NCBI GenBank assembly: GCA_002709505.1
Contig: PARB01000030.1
Location: 55,816-119,815, forward strand
Reading direction: 5' to 3'
Source of the DNA: Paracoccaceae bacterium
GTDB taxonomy: Bacteria > Pseudomonadota > Alphaproteobacteria > Rhizobiales > Stappiaceae
Length of the DNA stretch: 64,000 nucleotides
This document shows, in pieces, positions 1 to 8,886 of the stretch. The notes under the pieces were generated by a model. That model was not told where the DNA came from and did not search any database. It saw only the letters and a program-made list of their open reading frames with translations. Position 1 is the first letter of the stretch. The number at the start of each line of letters is the position of its first letter. A program made the translations under genes and the position numbers.

Positions 1-816
1 GAGCTCTTCGAGGAGCTTCCCGAGGTCGGAGACCCGGAGCGGCCGCGGCTGGTGTTCTTCTTCGACGAGGCGCATCTCCTGTTCGACGAGGCGCCCAAGG
101 TGCTGGTGGAAAAGGTGGAACAGGTGGTGCGCCTGATCCGCTCCAAGGGCGTCGGCGTCTATTTCGTGACCCAGAACCCGCTCGACGTGCCGGACGAGGT
201 GCTGGCCCAGCTCGGCAACCGGGTGCAGCACGCGCTGCGCGCCTTCACCCCGCGCGAGCAAAAGGCCGTGCGCGCGGCGGCCGAGACCTTCCGCCCGAAC
301 CCGGATCTCGACACCGAACAGGTGATCATGGAGCTTGGCGTCGGCGAGGCGCTGGTCTCCACGCTGGAGAAGAAGGGCGTCCCCTCGGTCGTGCAGCGCA
401 CGCTGATCCGCCCGCCCTCCTCCCGCCTCGGCCCGCTGGAGGACGGTGAACGCCGCGAGATCGTCGCCGCCAGCCCGCTTGCCGGGATCTACGAGCGCAT
501 CGAGGACCGCGACTCGGCCTTCGAGGTGCTCAAGCGCCGGGCGGAGGAAGCCGCCCTGATGGAAGCGCGCCAGCTGGAGCGCGAAGCCGAAGAGGATCGC
601 CGGCGCGGCGAACCGCGGCGCACGCGCTCGGGGTTCGAGCTGCCCGACTTCGGCCGCGACGACCGCCCCAAGACCCGCCGGCGGACGACCACCCGCCGCT
701 CGCGAAGCGACAGCGTGGTGGAAACGGCGGCGAAATCCGTCGCCCGCTCGCTCGGCTCCGCACTCGGGCGCGCCCTGGTGCGCGGAATCATGGGGTCGTG
801 GAAACGGGGCTTCTGA
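1..816 (+). CDS. HerA-like helicase/ATPase, DUF853 (YjgR) family, C-terminal part
   Basis: The reading frame is open from base 1, so the 5' end lies outside the window. The visible part has a Walker-B-like stretch ([15 protein letters not shown]), then a segment on excluding other ligands ([28 protein letters not shown]), typical of the DUF853/HerA-like ATPases. The ORF-track start at 52 is an internal GTG, not the true start. The C-terminus is Arg-rich ([11 protein letters not shown]) and ends in a small-residue helix ([17 protein letters not shown]), both common in this family. By family it is a cytoplasmic FtsK/HerA-fold ATPase of poorly defined cellular role. No operon partner is visible downstream. 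Confidence 0.88.
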   Translation, partial: ELFEELPEVGDPERPRLVFFFDEAHLLFDEAPKVLVEKVEQVVRLIRSKGVGVYFVTQNPLDVPDEVLAQLGNRVQHALRAFTPREQKAVRAAAETFRPNPDLDTEQVIMELGVGEALVSTLEKKGVPSVVQRTLIRPPSSRLGPLEDGERREIVAASPLAGIYERIEDRDSAFEVLKRRAEEAALMEARQLEREAEEDRRRGEPRRTRSGFELPDFGRDDRPKTRRRTTTRRSRSDSVVETAAKSVARSLGSALGRALVRGIMGSWKRGF

Positions 817-1162
817 GGTCGCGATTCCCCTGTGAGCGTCTGACCGGGTCCACCGGCTCGGCGCACCGGCGCCGCCCGCGGCGAAACCTCCCGTCGCGGG
901 GACGCGGCGGCAAGCCCACAGGCGCCGGAAAACGGCCACATTTATAATCCTGAGGAATTGACTCCAGTTTTATTGCGATTTATGCCGAGGCCATGACCCC
1001 CGGCGCGACCGCCGGCGGCAAACATCCGCGGCGCCCGACCCAGCCCATCCGCAAGGCCCGGCCCGCTCCCACGACATCAAGGAGAGATTGCGCGCGGGCG
1101 CCGCGCCACGGCGGAGCTGTGCCCGCTGCGGCACGCGCATGCCCGGCGCCGACCGGCACGCC
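817..1162. other. Intergenic region upstream of the inverse autotransporter
   Basis: No convincing protein gene is present here. The first half is GC-rich. A short AT-rich patch around 940-985 contains a perfect TATAAT (943-948, without a recognisable -35) and a TTGACT/TATGCC pair. A Shine-Dalgarno-like AAGGAGA sits at 1079-1085, just before a TTG codon at 1088. Confidence 0.5.
958..986 (+). promoter_or_regulatory. Possible sigma70-type promoter for the inverse autotransporter
   Basis: TTGACT (958-963) and TATGCC (981-986) are separated by 17 bases. The -35 is good and the -10 is weak (3 of 6 matches), so this is only a candidate. It lies in the AT-rich patch of an otherwise GC-rich intergenic region. 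Confidence 0.3.
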
Positions 1163-3310
1163 ATGACCAACACCCGCACCCTCTTGCTCTGCGCCACCGC
1201 CCTTTGCGCCACGCTCGCCCCCTCGCTTCCCGCGCTCGCCGAAGACGCGCCCCTTTGGGGGCCGCATCTGGAGGTCGGCGGCAAGGTCGGCACGAAAACG
1301 GATGTCGGCGAGACGACGCTCTTCGTGCCGCTGTTCCAGACGTTCGACCGGCTGATCTACACCGACATTCGCGGCAGTTTCGGCTCGCCCGGATCGCAGG
1401 AATTCAACGCCGGTCTCGGCGTTCGCCAGATCATCGACAACCGCTGGATCGTCGGCGCCTACGGGTTCCTCGACTACCGTCGCTCACAGCACAACAACCA
1501 TTTCACGCAAGTGACCCTCGGCGCGGAAGCCATGAGCGAGCGTCTCGGCCTCAGCGCAAATGTCTATCTGCCGTTCGGCAAGACCGTGCATCAGGCCGCC
1601 GCGCATGATGCGGCAAGCGTCGGCGACGCCTCGATCACCGTGCGCGGCGGCGAGGAACGCGCGATGCGGGGCGTTGACGCGGAAGCCAGCGTCCTGACCG
1701 GCCTCAGCCTCCTGGGCGACGGCAGCGACGCGCTGTGGCTCCATGGCGGCGGCTACGCCTTCTGGGAGGACAAGGCCGATACGGTCTGGGGTCCGCGCGT
1801 GCGCGCCGAATACCGCGTCGACGACGTCCTTTTTGCGGGAAGCCGCGTCAGCCTCATCGCCGAATACCAGTATGACGAACCGCGCGGGTCGCAAGGCTTC
1901 CTCGGAGCGCGGCTCAGGCTGCCGCTGCAGCGCGTCGACGATGACGGTAGCTCCCGCCTTACCCCCCTGCAGAAGCGCATGACCGAAACCGTCACCCGCG
2001 ATGTCGACATCGTCGCCCAGGCCGGCGCCTTCGGCCGGGCGGTCACCGGCATCGACGCGGCGACCGGCAATGCGCTCGACGATCTCGCGATCATCGATCC
2101 GGCCGCCGGCGACCTCGCCCAGCAGATCGACGCGGCCGGCAGCAGCCGACAGGTGTTCATCAACGGATCGGGCGGCGAGATCGCCATCGACGACACGATC
2201 CGCCTCACCGCCAACCAGCGCGTCGCCGGTGCGTTCAATGTGCGCAACCCGCTCACCGGCCGGGTGATGCGGGTCGGCGACACACGGCTGCACGGGACCG
2301 ATGCGTCGCGTGATCTCTTCGCGATGGCCGACGATACCGCACTGTCCGGCCTGAGCCTCACCGGCGGACGGCACGCGGTCACCTCCGACGGCGCCGACCG
2401 CGTCGCGCTCGCGGATCTTTCGATTTCGGGCGTCGCCGGGGCGGGCATCAACTTCGAGAACGGCACTGGTCTGTCGGTGGCGCGCGTCGCGCTCTCCGAC
2501 ATCAGTTTCGAGGGCGCCAACGGCTTCAGCAACTTCGATCCGACGGCAACGCTCAGCGGTGTCGGCGTGCGTCTCAACCGGGCGAGCGACGTGACGATCA
2601 AGGCGGTCACCGCCGCCCGGGTGGGCATGGGCCTCTTCGCCAATGTCTCGCAGGACCTGACGCTAAGCGACATCGACATCTCCAACACCGCCAAGGAAGG
2701 CTTTGTCTTCCACTATGTCCATGGCGCGACGCTTGATCGGGTGAACGTTGCGCAGACGACGGCCGACGGCGCCGCCTTCGTCGCGTCGGGCGACATCGCC
2801 TACCGCAACTCGACGCTCTCCGGGCTGGGCGCGCTGCCCAACATCGGCAAGCGCAGCGGCATCAACATCTCCGCCTACAGCGGCGACGGCTCGATTATCG
2901 TCGGGGCGGAATCGAACACCGGCTATGACTTCGAGAACCTGACGATCTCCGGCGCCAGCAACAGCGGCATGATGATCATGGGCATTCGCGACTCACGCTT
3001 TGCCGACATCAAGATCTCCGACGTCGACATCATCGGCATCCAGCTCATGCAGATGCTCACCCCCTCGGACAACATCGCCTTCGACACCGTTTCAATCGAC
3101 GGCGCGGGACGCGCCGGCTTCTGGATGATGGGCGATTTCGCAAACCTCACCGGGACCGTCGCCGTCAGCGGAACCCCGGCACCCTGCGGCCGCTCGCCCT
3201 ACATGCCGACAACGCTGACGCAACCCGGCGGCGGCACGCTTGCAATCAACGGCGCGACCCTCGCCCCCGGAGACGTCGCGACCACCTGCGCTGCGGTCGC
3301 GAACTTCTAG
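1163..3310 (+). CDS. Inverse autotransporter (intimin/invasin-type barrel) with beta-helix passenger
   Basis: From ATG 1163 the product is 715 aa. A signal peptide (LLLCATALCATLAPSLPALA) ends near residue 26. Residues about 30-260 match the inverse-autotransporter barrel: GLGVRQIIDNRWIVGAYGFLDYR, LGLSANVYLPFG and repeated aromatic-ended strands, closing near PLQKRMTETVTRDVDIV. The rest is a right-handed beta-helix with repeated SGLSLTGG / LSDIDISNT / FENLTISGAS coils. The barrel precedes the passenger, the reverse of classical type V secretion, so the beta-helix should be displayed outside. Intimin/invasin passengers are usually Ig-like, so a beta-helix is notable. A good SD (AAGGAGA, 1079-1085) instead precedes an in-frame TTG at 1088, which would add 25 residues before the signal peptide. 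The start is therefore uncertain. Confidence 0.82.
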   Translation: MTNTRTLLLCATALCATLAPSLPALAEDAPLWGPHLEVGGKVGTKTDVGETTLFVPLFQTFDRLIYTDIRGSFGSPGSQEFNAGLGVRQIIDNRWIVGAYGFLDYRRSQHNNHFTQVTLGAEAMSERLGLSANVYLPFGKTVHQAAAHDAASVGDASITVRGGEERAMRGVDAEASVLTGLSLLGDGSDALWLHGGGYAFWEDKADTVWGPRVRAEYRVDDVLFAGSRVSLIAEYQYDEPRGSQGFLGARLRLPLQRVDDDGSSRLTPLQKRMTETVTRDVDIVAQAGAFGRAVTGIDAATGNALDDLAIIDPAAGDLAQQIDAAGSSRQVFINGSGGEIAIDDTIRLTANQRVAGAFNVRNPLTGRVMRVGDTRLHGTDASRDLFAMADDTALSGLSLTGGRHAVTSDGADRVALADLSISGVAGAGINFENGTGLSVARVALSDISFEGANGFSNFDPTATLSGVGVRLNRASDVTIKAVTAARVGMGLFANVSQDLTLSDIDISNTAKEGFVFHYVHGATLDRVNVAQTTADGAAFVASGDIAYRNSTLSGLGALPNIGKRSGINISAYSGDGSIIVGAESNTGYDFENLTISGASNSGMMIMGIRDSRFADIKISDVDIIGIQLMQMLTPSDNIAFDTVSIDGAGRAGFWMMGDFANLTGTVAVSGTPAPCGRSPYMPTTLTQPGGGTLAINGATLAPGDVATTCAAVANF

Positions 3311-3334
3311 ACGGGAACGCGCATTCCGAAACCG

Positions 3335-3363
3335 GCCGGCGGGGGAGGAACCCTCCCGCCGGC
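3335..3363 (+). terminator. Intrinsic terminator-like hairpin after the autotransporter
   Basis: GCCGGCGGG pairs with CCCGCCGGC around a short inner stem. A T-richer segment (ggtgttttcacc) follows a few bases later. It sits 25 bases after the stop codon and before the dipeptidase. Confidence 0.5.
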
Positions 3364-3527
3364 TCTCGGTGTTTTCACCGCGCCTGCCTTCAGAGGCCGG
3401 GATATGCATATCGACAGCCCCCTCCCCTTGCCACGTCCTGCGTTCTGGCGCAGTGTTGCGGTCCCCGATTTGGCGTCTGGCACGGGTTTCCCGGCGCGGC
3501 GCAATCCTTTCATACCGGAGCAGTTTC

Positions 3528-4919
3528 ATGTCCCAACTCGACCGGGTCCTGTCGCGCATTGACGCCGATTTCGACGCCTCGTTGTCCCGCCTGTTCGACC
3601 TGTTGAAGATCAAGAGCATTTCAACCGACCCGGCGTTCAAGGGCGACTGCCGCGCCGCCGCCGACTGGCTGGCGCGCGAACTGACCGGGATCGGCATTGC
3701 CGCAACCGTGCGCGACACCGACGGCCATCCGATGGTGGTCGGTCACAAGACCGACACGGACAAGCCCGGCCCGCATGTGCTGTTCTACGGCCACTACGAC
3801 GTGCAGCCCGTCGACCCGCTCGACCTTTGGGAATGCGATCCATTCGAGCCGCGCGTCGTCACCCGCGAGGACGGCAGCAAGATCATCGTCGCGCGGGGTG
3901 CTGCCGACGACAAGGGCCAGCTGATGACCTTCGTGGAGGCCGCGCGCGCCTGGATCGCGGAGACCGGCGGGCTGCCGGTCAGCGTCTCGGTGCTGCTGGA
4001 GGGCGAGGAGGAAAGCGGCTCGCCGTCGCTGCATCCCTTCCTGGAGGCCAATCAGGACGAACTCTCCTGCGATCTGGCGCTTGTCTGCGACACCGGCATG
4101 TGGGACCGCGAGACGCCGGCGATCACCACCATGCTGCGCGGGCTCGTCGGCGAGCAGATCACCATCACCGCCGCCGACCGCGACCTGCATTCGGGCATGT
4201 ACGGGGGCGCCGCGCGCAATCCGATCCATGTGCTGAGCGACATCATCGCCGGACTGCACGATGAAAACGGCAAGGTGACGCTGCCGCATTTCTATGACGG
4301 CGTGATCGACATGCCGGAGGACGTCACCGCGCTGTGGGACAAGCTCGGCTTCGATCACGAGGCGTTCCTGGGCGGCGTCAACCTCAAGCATCCGGCAGGC
4401 GAGGCCGACCGCAGCGCGCTGGAGCACATCTGGACGCGGCCGACCTGCGAGATCAACGGCATCTGGGGCGGATATACCGGCGCCGGCTTCAAGACCGTGA
4501 TCCCCTCGCAGGCGCATGCCAAGATTTCCTTCCGCCTGGTCGGCGATCAGGACCCCGACCAGATCCGCCTCGCCTTCCGCACCTATGTGCGCGAGCAGCT
4601 GCCGGACGACTGCGAGGTCACCTTCTCCAAGCACGGCGGCAGCCCGGCGCTCAGGCTTGATTTCGACAGCCCTGCGCTCGCCAAGGGCCGCAAGGCACTC
4701 TCCGAGGAATGGGGCAAGGAAGCCGCGCTGATCGGCTGCGGCGGCTCGATCCCCATCGTCGGCGACTTCAAGTCGATGCTCGGCATGGATTCCATGCTGA
4801 TCGGCTTCGGCCTCGACGACGACAAGGTGCATTCGCCCAACGAGAAATACGAAATGTCGAGCTACCACAAGGGCATCCGCTCCTGGGCCCGCGTGCTCGA
4901 CGCGCTTTCGCGGGACTGA
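3528..4919 (+). CDS. M20-family metallodipeptidase
   Basis: 463 aa from ATG 3528 (MSQLDRVL). The longer ORF in the track has no family-like N-terminus upstream of this. Zinc-site motifs of M20 peptidases are visible: GHYDVQPVDP (metal His plus catalytic Asp), GAADDKGQ (bridging Asp) and EGEEESGS (catalytic Glu-Glu). The dimerisation domain is inserted mid-protein and a late metal His occurs near HSPNEKYEMSSYHKG. Length and motifs fit the carnosinase/CNDP-like cytoplasmic dipeptidases (M20 family dipeptidase, PRK08201 type), which hydrolyse dipeptides or N-acyl amino acids. The exact substrate cannot be read from sequence. Confidence 0.93.
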   Translation: MSQLDRVLSRIDADFDASLSRLFDLLKIKSISTDPAFKGDCRAAADWLARELTGIGIAATVRDTDGHPMVVGHKTDTDKPGPHVLFYGHYDVQPVDPLDLWECDPFEPRVVTREDGSKIIVARGAADDKGQLMTFVEAARAWIAETGGLPVSVSVLLEGEEESGSPSLHPFLEANQDELSCDLALVCDTGMWDRETPAITTMLRGLVGEQITITAADRDLHSGMYGGAARNPIHVLSDIIAGLHDENGKVTLPHFYDGVIDMPEDVTALWDKLGFDHEAFLGGVNLKHPAGEADRSALEHIWTRPTCEINGIWGGYTGAGFKTVIPSQAHAKISFRLVGDQDPDQIRLAFRTYVREQLPDDCEVTFSKHGGSPALRLDFDSPALAKGRKALSEEWGKEAALIGCGGSIPIVGDFKSMLGMDSMLIGFGLDDDKVHSPNEKYEMSSYHKGIRSWARVLDALSRD

Positions 4920-4930
4920 CACAGACAGCG

Positions 4931-4956
4931 CCGCGGCCCGTGTGTTCGGGCCGCGG
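4931..4956. terminator. Perfect 10-bp GC hairpin between dipeptidase and LOG gene
   Basis: CCGCGGCCCG and CGGGCCGCGG flank the 6-base loop TGTGTT. It begins 12 bases after the dipeptidase stop. There is no T-tract, so it may be a weak terminator or an mRNA 3' stabiliser. It covers the GTG used as the ORF-track start of the next gene, which supports the later ATG at 4983. Confidence 0.5.
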
Positions 4957-4982
4957 TGCCCGACGACACGACGGGACATCCG

Positions 4983-5564
4983 ATGAAATCGATTTGCGTC
5001 TTCTGCGGCTCCAGCATGGGCCGGCGGCCGGACTATGAAGAGGCAGCGGCCGAAACCGGACGCGCCATCGCGCGCAGCGGCCGGCGTCTCGTCTATGGCG
5101 GCGCCAAGGTCGGGCTGATGGGCGTTGTCGCCGATGCCGCCCTTGCCGAGGGCGGCGAGGTGATCGGCGTGCTGCCGGTCGCGCTGGAAAAGAAGGAACT
5201 GGCGCACGAAGGCCTGAGCGCCCTTCACGTCGTCTCCTCCATGCATGAGCGCAAGGCGATGATGGCCGACCTGTCGGACGGCTTCATCGCGCTTCCCGGC
5301 GGCGCCGGGACGATGGAGGAACTGTTCGAGATCTGGACCTGGGGCCAGCTCGGCTACCACCGCAAGCCCTGCGGCCTGCTGAATGTCTCGGGCTTCTACG
5401 ACGGACTGCTCGCCTTCCTCGACCTGCAGCGCGACGAGGAGTTCGTGCGCCCGGAAATGCGGGCGATGGTGGCGGTGGAGGAAACCCCCGACGCCCTGAT
5501 CGCGGCCTTCGAGCGCTATCAGGCGCCGAAGACGCCGAAATGGATCAAGCGCAGCGAGACCTGA
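4983..5564 (+). CDS. LOG-family (TIGR00730) Rossmann protein, cytokinin riboside 5'-monophosphate phosphoribohydrolase-like
   Basis: 193 aa from ATG 4983 (MKSICVFCGSSMG). The N-terminal VFCGSS and the central LPGGAGTMEE (PGGxGTxxE, the nucleotide-binding and catalytic motif) identify the LOG/'lysine decarboxylase-like' fold. Family members cleave N6-substituted AMP into free base and ribose 5-phosphate; in bacteria they may serve nucleotide salvage or cytokinin release. Despite frequent database naming it is not a lysine decarboxylase. It follows the dipeptidase on the same strand but is separated by a strong hairpin, so co-transcription is uncertain. Confidence 0.92.
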   Translation: MKSICVFCGSSMGRRPDYEEAAAETGRAIARSGRRLVYGGAKVGLMGVVADAALAEGGEVIGVLPVALEKKELAHEGLSALHVVSSMHERKAMMADLSDGFIALPGGAGTMEELFEIWTWGQLGYHRKPCGLLNVSGFYDGLLAFLDLQRDEEFVRPEMRAMVAVEETPDALIAAFERYQAPKTPKWIKRSET

Positions 5565-5599
5565 GACGGCGACCGGCGTTCACCGCCGCCGCGCGTCCC

Positions 5600-6280
5600 T
5601 CAGCTGAGCGCCAGCAGGCCATTGAGGTCGCTGAGCACCGCCGCCGGCGGCAGGTCGGTGTATTCATCCGCCGCGCCGGCCCGGTTCACCCAGACGGTGC
5701 GGAAGCCGAAGGCGGTGGCACCGGCAATGTCCCAGCGGTTCGACGACTGGAAGGACACGGCCTCCGGATAGACGCGGAAGTGGTTGGTGACGATCTCGTA
5801 GACGTCCTGACGGGTCTTGTAGGTCTTCAGCAGGTCGGTGGAAAACACCTCGTCCAGCAGATCGTCGATGCCGGCAGCGCGCGCCGCCGATTCCAGCATC
5901 GCCGGCGAGCCGTTGGACAGGATCGCGAGACGATGGCCGTCGTCCTTCAGGCGCTTCAGGACGGTGGGAACCTCCGGGTAGCAGTCGAGCTTCCAGTAGG
6001 CGTCGAGAAGACGCTGGCGAAGCTCCGCGTCGTTCTTTCCAACGATCGCCATCGCCGTGTCGAGCGCCTGTTCGGTCAGCGTCCAGAAATCGAGGTAGCG
6101 GTCCATCAGGGCGCGCGTCCAGGAGTATTCCAGCTGCTTGTCGCGCCACACCGACGACAGCCGCTGCGCCTCCGGCCCCAGGTCTCCGGCATAGCGGCGC
6201 ACCGCCGCGTGCACGTCGAAAAGCGTGCCATAGGCATCGAAGACGAAAGCGGAAACGGGCTTGGACGACGGATGCGACAT
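5600..6280 (-). CDS. (S)-2-haloacid dehalogenase type II (HAD superfamily)
   Basis: 226 aa from ATG at 6280 (MSHPSSKPVSAF). The longer ORF upstream lacks family features. The HAD motifs are intact: nucleophile Asp in VFDAYGTLFDV, Ser/Asn in LSNGSP, Lys in LLKTYKTR and the diagnostic SSNRWDIAGA of type II L-2-haloacid dehalogenases. The reaction is hydrolytic dehalogenation of short 2-haloalkanoates with inversion, in the cytoplasm. It is convergent with the LOG gene and divergent from the aminotransferase. Chromosomal homologues are common in alphaproteobacteria and may act on other phosphate or halo substrates. Confidence 0.9.
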   Translation of the reverse strand: MSHPSSKPVSAFVFDAYGTLFDVHAAVRRYAGDLGPEAQRLSSVWRDKQLEYSWTRALMDRYLDFWTLTEQALDTAMAIVGKNDAELRQRLLDAYWKLDCYPEVPTVLKRLKDDGHRLAILSNGSPAMLESAARAAGIDDLLDEVFSTDLLKTYKTRQDVYEIVTNHFRVYPEAVSFQSSNRWDIAGATAFGFRTVWVNRAGAADEYTDLPPAAVLSDLNGLLALS

Positions 6281-6586
6281 GGGCGGGCCTCGGTTGGTTG
6301 CCGATTTTTTGTTCAGATGCCGAGCAAACAGCCATCGCCGCTTGAGGTCAATGCTTTTGTGCAGCGCACAAAAGCCTGGCACGACAGCCCGCCTGCGTCG
6401 GGAGGAACATGCCGGGGGACAAATTCCGGAAATTGCCGGTAGGCGGTCGATCGTATTTCCTCATCGGGGAATTTCAGAACTTTCCGTCTCTTTTTACCGT
6501 TAAGCGCGGCAGGGTCTTGACCTGACAGAGGGATCGGCGTTCGATCCCGACCATTCACGAATTTGAATTCAATCAAGGAGAGCGGT
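6281..6586. other. Divergent intergenic region, dehalogenase/aminotransferase
   Basis: About 306 bases with no credible gene. TTGACC (6517-6522) is followed after 17 bases by TTCGAT, a weak promoter candidate for the aminotransferase. A strong SD (AAGGAG, 6575-6580) precedes ATG 6587. Confidence 0.4.
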
Positions 6587-7444
6587 ATGGCCGAGTGGTC
6601 GCAGACCTGGAACTGGATCGACGGGCAGTGGCTGGATGGCAATCCGTCGATGATGGGCCCGCGCAGCCATGCATCCTGGCTGGGGTCGAGCGTCTTCGAC
6701 GGTGCGCGCGGTTTTGACGGCCTGACGCCGGATCTGGACCTGCATTGCCAGCGACTGAACGATTCCTGCGTCGCGCTCGGCATGAAGCCGACGATGAAGG
6801 TCGGCGAGATGATCGAGCTTGCCCAAGAGGGCATGGCGAAATTCGCGCCGGGAACGGCCGTCTACATCAAGCCGATGTATTGGGCGGAAGGCGAAGGTCC
6901 CGGCGTGATCGCGCCGGATCCCGACAGCACCCGCTTCTGCATGTGCCTGTTCGAGGCCGCCATGGCCCCGGCCGACACCGCGATCACGCTCACGCTCTCG
7001 CCGTTCCGCAGGCCGACGCTGGAGACCATGCCGGTCAACGCCAAGGCGGGGTGTCTCTACCCCAACAACGCGCGCGCCATCGTCGAGGCCAGGTCGCGCG
7101 GCTTCGACAATGCGATCGTGCTCGACATGCTTGGCAATGTCGCCGAGCTGACCACCGCAAATGTCTTCATGGTGAAGGACGGCGAGGTGCACACCCCGGC
7201 GTGGAACGGCACCTTCCTGAACGGCATCACCCGCCAGCGCGTCATCAAGCTCCTGCGCGATGCGGGAACCGTCGTGCATGAGCGCACGCTCGGCTACGGC
7301 GATTTCCTCGATGCCGACGAGATCTTCTCCACCGGCAACTACTTCAAGGTGGTCCCGGTGAAGCGCATCGAGGACCGCGACATGGAGCCGGGTCCCATGG
7401 CCGCGCGCGCGCGCGAACTCTACTGGGACTTCGCAAAGGGCTGA
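6587..7444 (+). CDS. Branched-chain amino acid aminotransferase-like, PLP fold type IV
   Basis: 285 aa. ATG 6587 is set by AAGGAG seven bases upstream; the track start at 6563 is an in-frame TTG with no SD. Class-IV aminotransferase features are visible: GSSVFDGARGF near residue 30, the Schiff-base Lys in NAKAGCLYPN near residue 150, and the cofactor and substrate segment LGNVAELTTANVFMVKDG. The family transfers amino groups between Leu/Ile/Val and 2-oxoglutarate. It is slightly shorter than IlvE and resembles the alphaproteobacterial 'branched-chain aminotransferase' paralogues, so D-amino-acid or other substrates are possible. Confidence 0.9.
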   Translation: MAEWSQTWNWIDGQWLDGNPSMMGPRSHASWLGSSVFDGARGFDGLTPDLDLHCQRLNDSCVALGMKPTMKVGEMIELAQEGMAKFAPGTAVYIKPMYWAEGEGPGVIAPDPDSTRFCMCLFEAAMAPADTAITLTLSPFRRPTLETMPVNAKAGCLYPNNARAIVEARSRGFDNAIVLDMLGNVAELTTANVFMVKDGEVHTPAWNGTFLNGITRQRVIKLLRDAGTVVHERTLGYGDFLDADEIFSTGNYFKVVPVKRIEDRDMEPGPMAARARELYWDFAKG

Positions 7445-7476
7445 GACGCGGTCTATTCGTCCGGCGTGCGTTTCGA

Positions 7477-8655
7477 TCAGGCGCGCGCCGGGCGCAGCGT
7501 CAGGAGTGCCGCGACCACGAGAAGAGCCGCCGCGCACAGCGACGGCCAGAAGAAGCTTCCGGTCAGGTCGGCGGCATAGCCGGCAAGGGTCGGCCCCAGC
7601 ATCTGCCCCAGCCCGAAGCAGGCGGTCATCATCCCGAGCACCGTCTTCGGCTCGCCGCCCGACAGGCGCCGCGCCTCGACCAGGCCGAGCGAGGTGATGC
7701 CCATGAAGGTGCCGCCGAGGAGAACCGCCGCGAGGACGGCGCCGGCCGCGCCCGGAACCAGCACGCTTGCGGCAACGCCGACCGCCTCCACCGCACAGGC
7801 CAGCGAAAAGGCGCGCATGCCGCCGAGCCGCGCCGACACGCGCCCCCAGATCCAGACCGAGACCGCCGCCGATACGCCGACCGCCGTCCAGGCCGGCGTT
7901 TCGTAGACGGAGAGCGTTTGCGACGCGCGCAGAATACTGGTGAGAAAGGTCGCGGTCACGACGTAGCCGACCCCGAAGAGCGCATAGGCAACGGCAAGCC
8001 GGACCAGCGCCGGGGACGGGCGGGCGATGCGCGCAGCAGGCGCCGGCGCCGCGTCCGCCGCAGATGGACGAGGCTCGACGGCGTCATCGCTCGCAACCAG
8101 GCAGATCCAGGCACCGATGCCCAGCACCCCGGCAAGCGCGCCGGCGCCGATCCATTGCCCCTGCCACGCCGCTCCGCTACGGACAAGCACACCGACCAGA
8201 ACCGCAGACACCGCGATCCCGACACCGACGCCGGCGAAATGCAGGGCGGCAAGGCCCGTCCTGTTCATGCGCGCCAGGCGCTCTAGCACCAGTGTCGAGG
8301 AAAACACGAGAACCCCGGCGCTGGCGATGCCGCCCAGGAAGCGCCAGAGGGCGAGAACCGGCAGCGCCGCATCCATGGCCATGAGGCCGGTGGTCGCCAC
8401 GCTGGCGATGAGGCTTGCGCGAAAGCCGCTGCGCACGGCGGATCCGGCAAGCGACATGGCGGCAAGCGCGCCGACCAGATAGCCGAGGAAATTGGCCGAA
8501 GCGACCATCCCCGCCTCGGACGCACTCAAGGGGATTTCCGCACTCATCGAGGGAAGGATCGGCGTCAGGGCAAAGCGGCCGATCCCCATCGCAACCGCAA
8601 GCGCGCACAGGCCGCCGAGAGCAAGCCGCACGGGCGAACCGCCAGCCGCAGGCAT
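7477..8655 (-). CDS. MFS transporter, YbfB/YjiJ family
   Basis: 392 aa from ATG 8655 with GGAGA about 8 bases upstream; the 62-residue extension in the ORF track is not membrane-like. About 12 hydrophobic segments are evident. The N-terminal ALAVAMGIGRFALTPILPSM is the hallmark of the YbfB/YjiJ subfamily (PF06779). MFS proteins of this group are inner-membrane carriers, mostly of unknown substrate and often annotated as sugar or drug exporters. The gene is convergent with the aminotransferase (32 bases between stops). Confidence 0.92.
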   Translation of the reverse strand: MPAAGGSPVRLALGGLCALAVAMGIGRFALTPILPSMSAEIPLSASEAGMVASANFLGYLVGALAAMSLAGSAVRSGFRASLIASVATTGLMAMDAALPVLALWRFLGGIASAGVLVFSSTLVLERLARMNRTGLAALHFAGVGVGIAVSAVLVGVLVRSGAAWQGQWIGAGALAGVLGIGAWICLVASDDAVEPRPSAADAAPAPAARIARPSPALVRLAVAYALFGVGYVVTATFLTSILRASQTLSVYETPAWTAVGVSAAVSVWIWGRVSARLGGMRAFSLACAVEAVGVAASVLVPGAAGAVLAAVLLGGTFMGITSLGLVEARRLSGGEPKTVLGMMTACFGLGQMLGPTLAGYAADLTGSFFWPSLCAAALLVVAALLTLRPARA

Positions 8656-8886
8656 TATAGGGGTCTCCCGACGGAGGCCGGCGCCCGCCGTTTCGCGACC
8701 ACGCGCGACACGGCACCATGTCGCGCTTTGCGTGAACCGTCCCGGAAATATCGAGCAAGGGGAGCGGAAGTGCCGTTCATTTTGAGTGTCTTTCGCGGGC
8801 CCGGCGACAGGTGGGGAAAAAGCGGCCAATACCAGAGGCACGCTTGTACCACGAGGAACGTCATCCCTCCATCGGCAGTCGGCCGG

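Noticed and set aside
4983-5564. 'Lysine decarboxylase' naming of the LOG-family gene
   Set aside because: The PGGxGTxxE motif defines the LOG phosphoribohydrolase family. The decarboxylase label is a known misannotation, and a genuine PLP decarboxylase is at 19032-20165.
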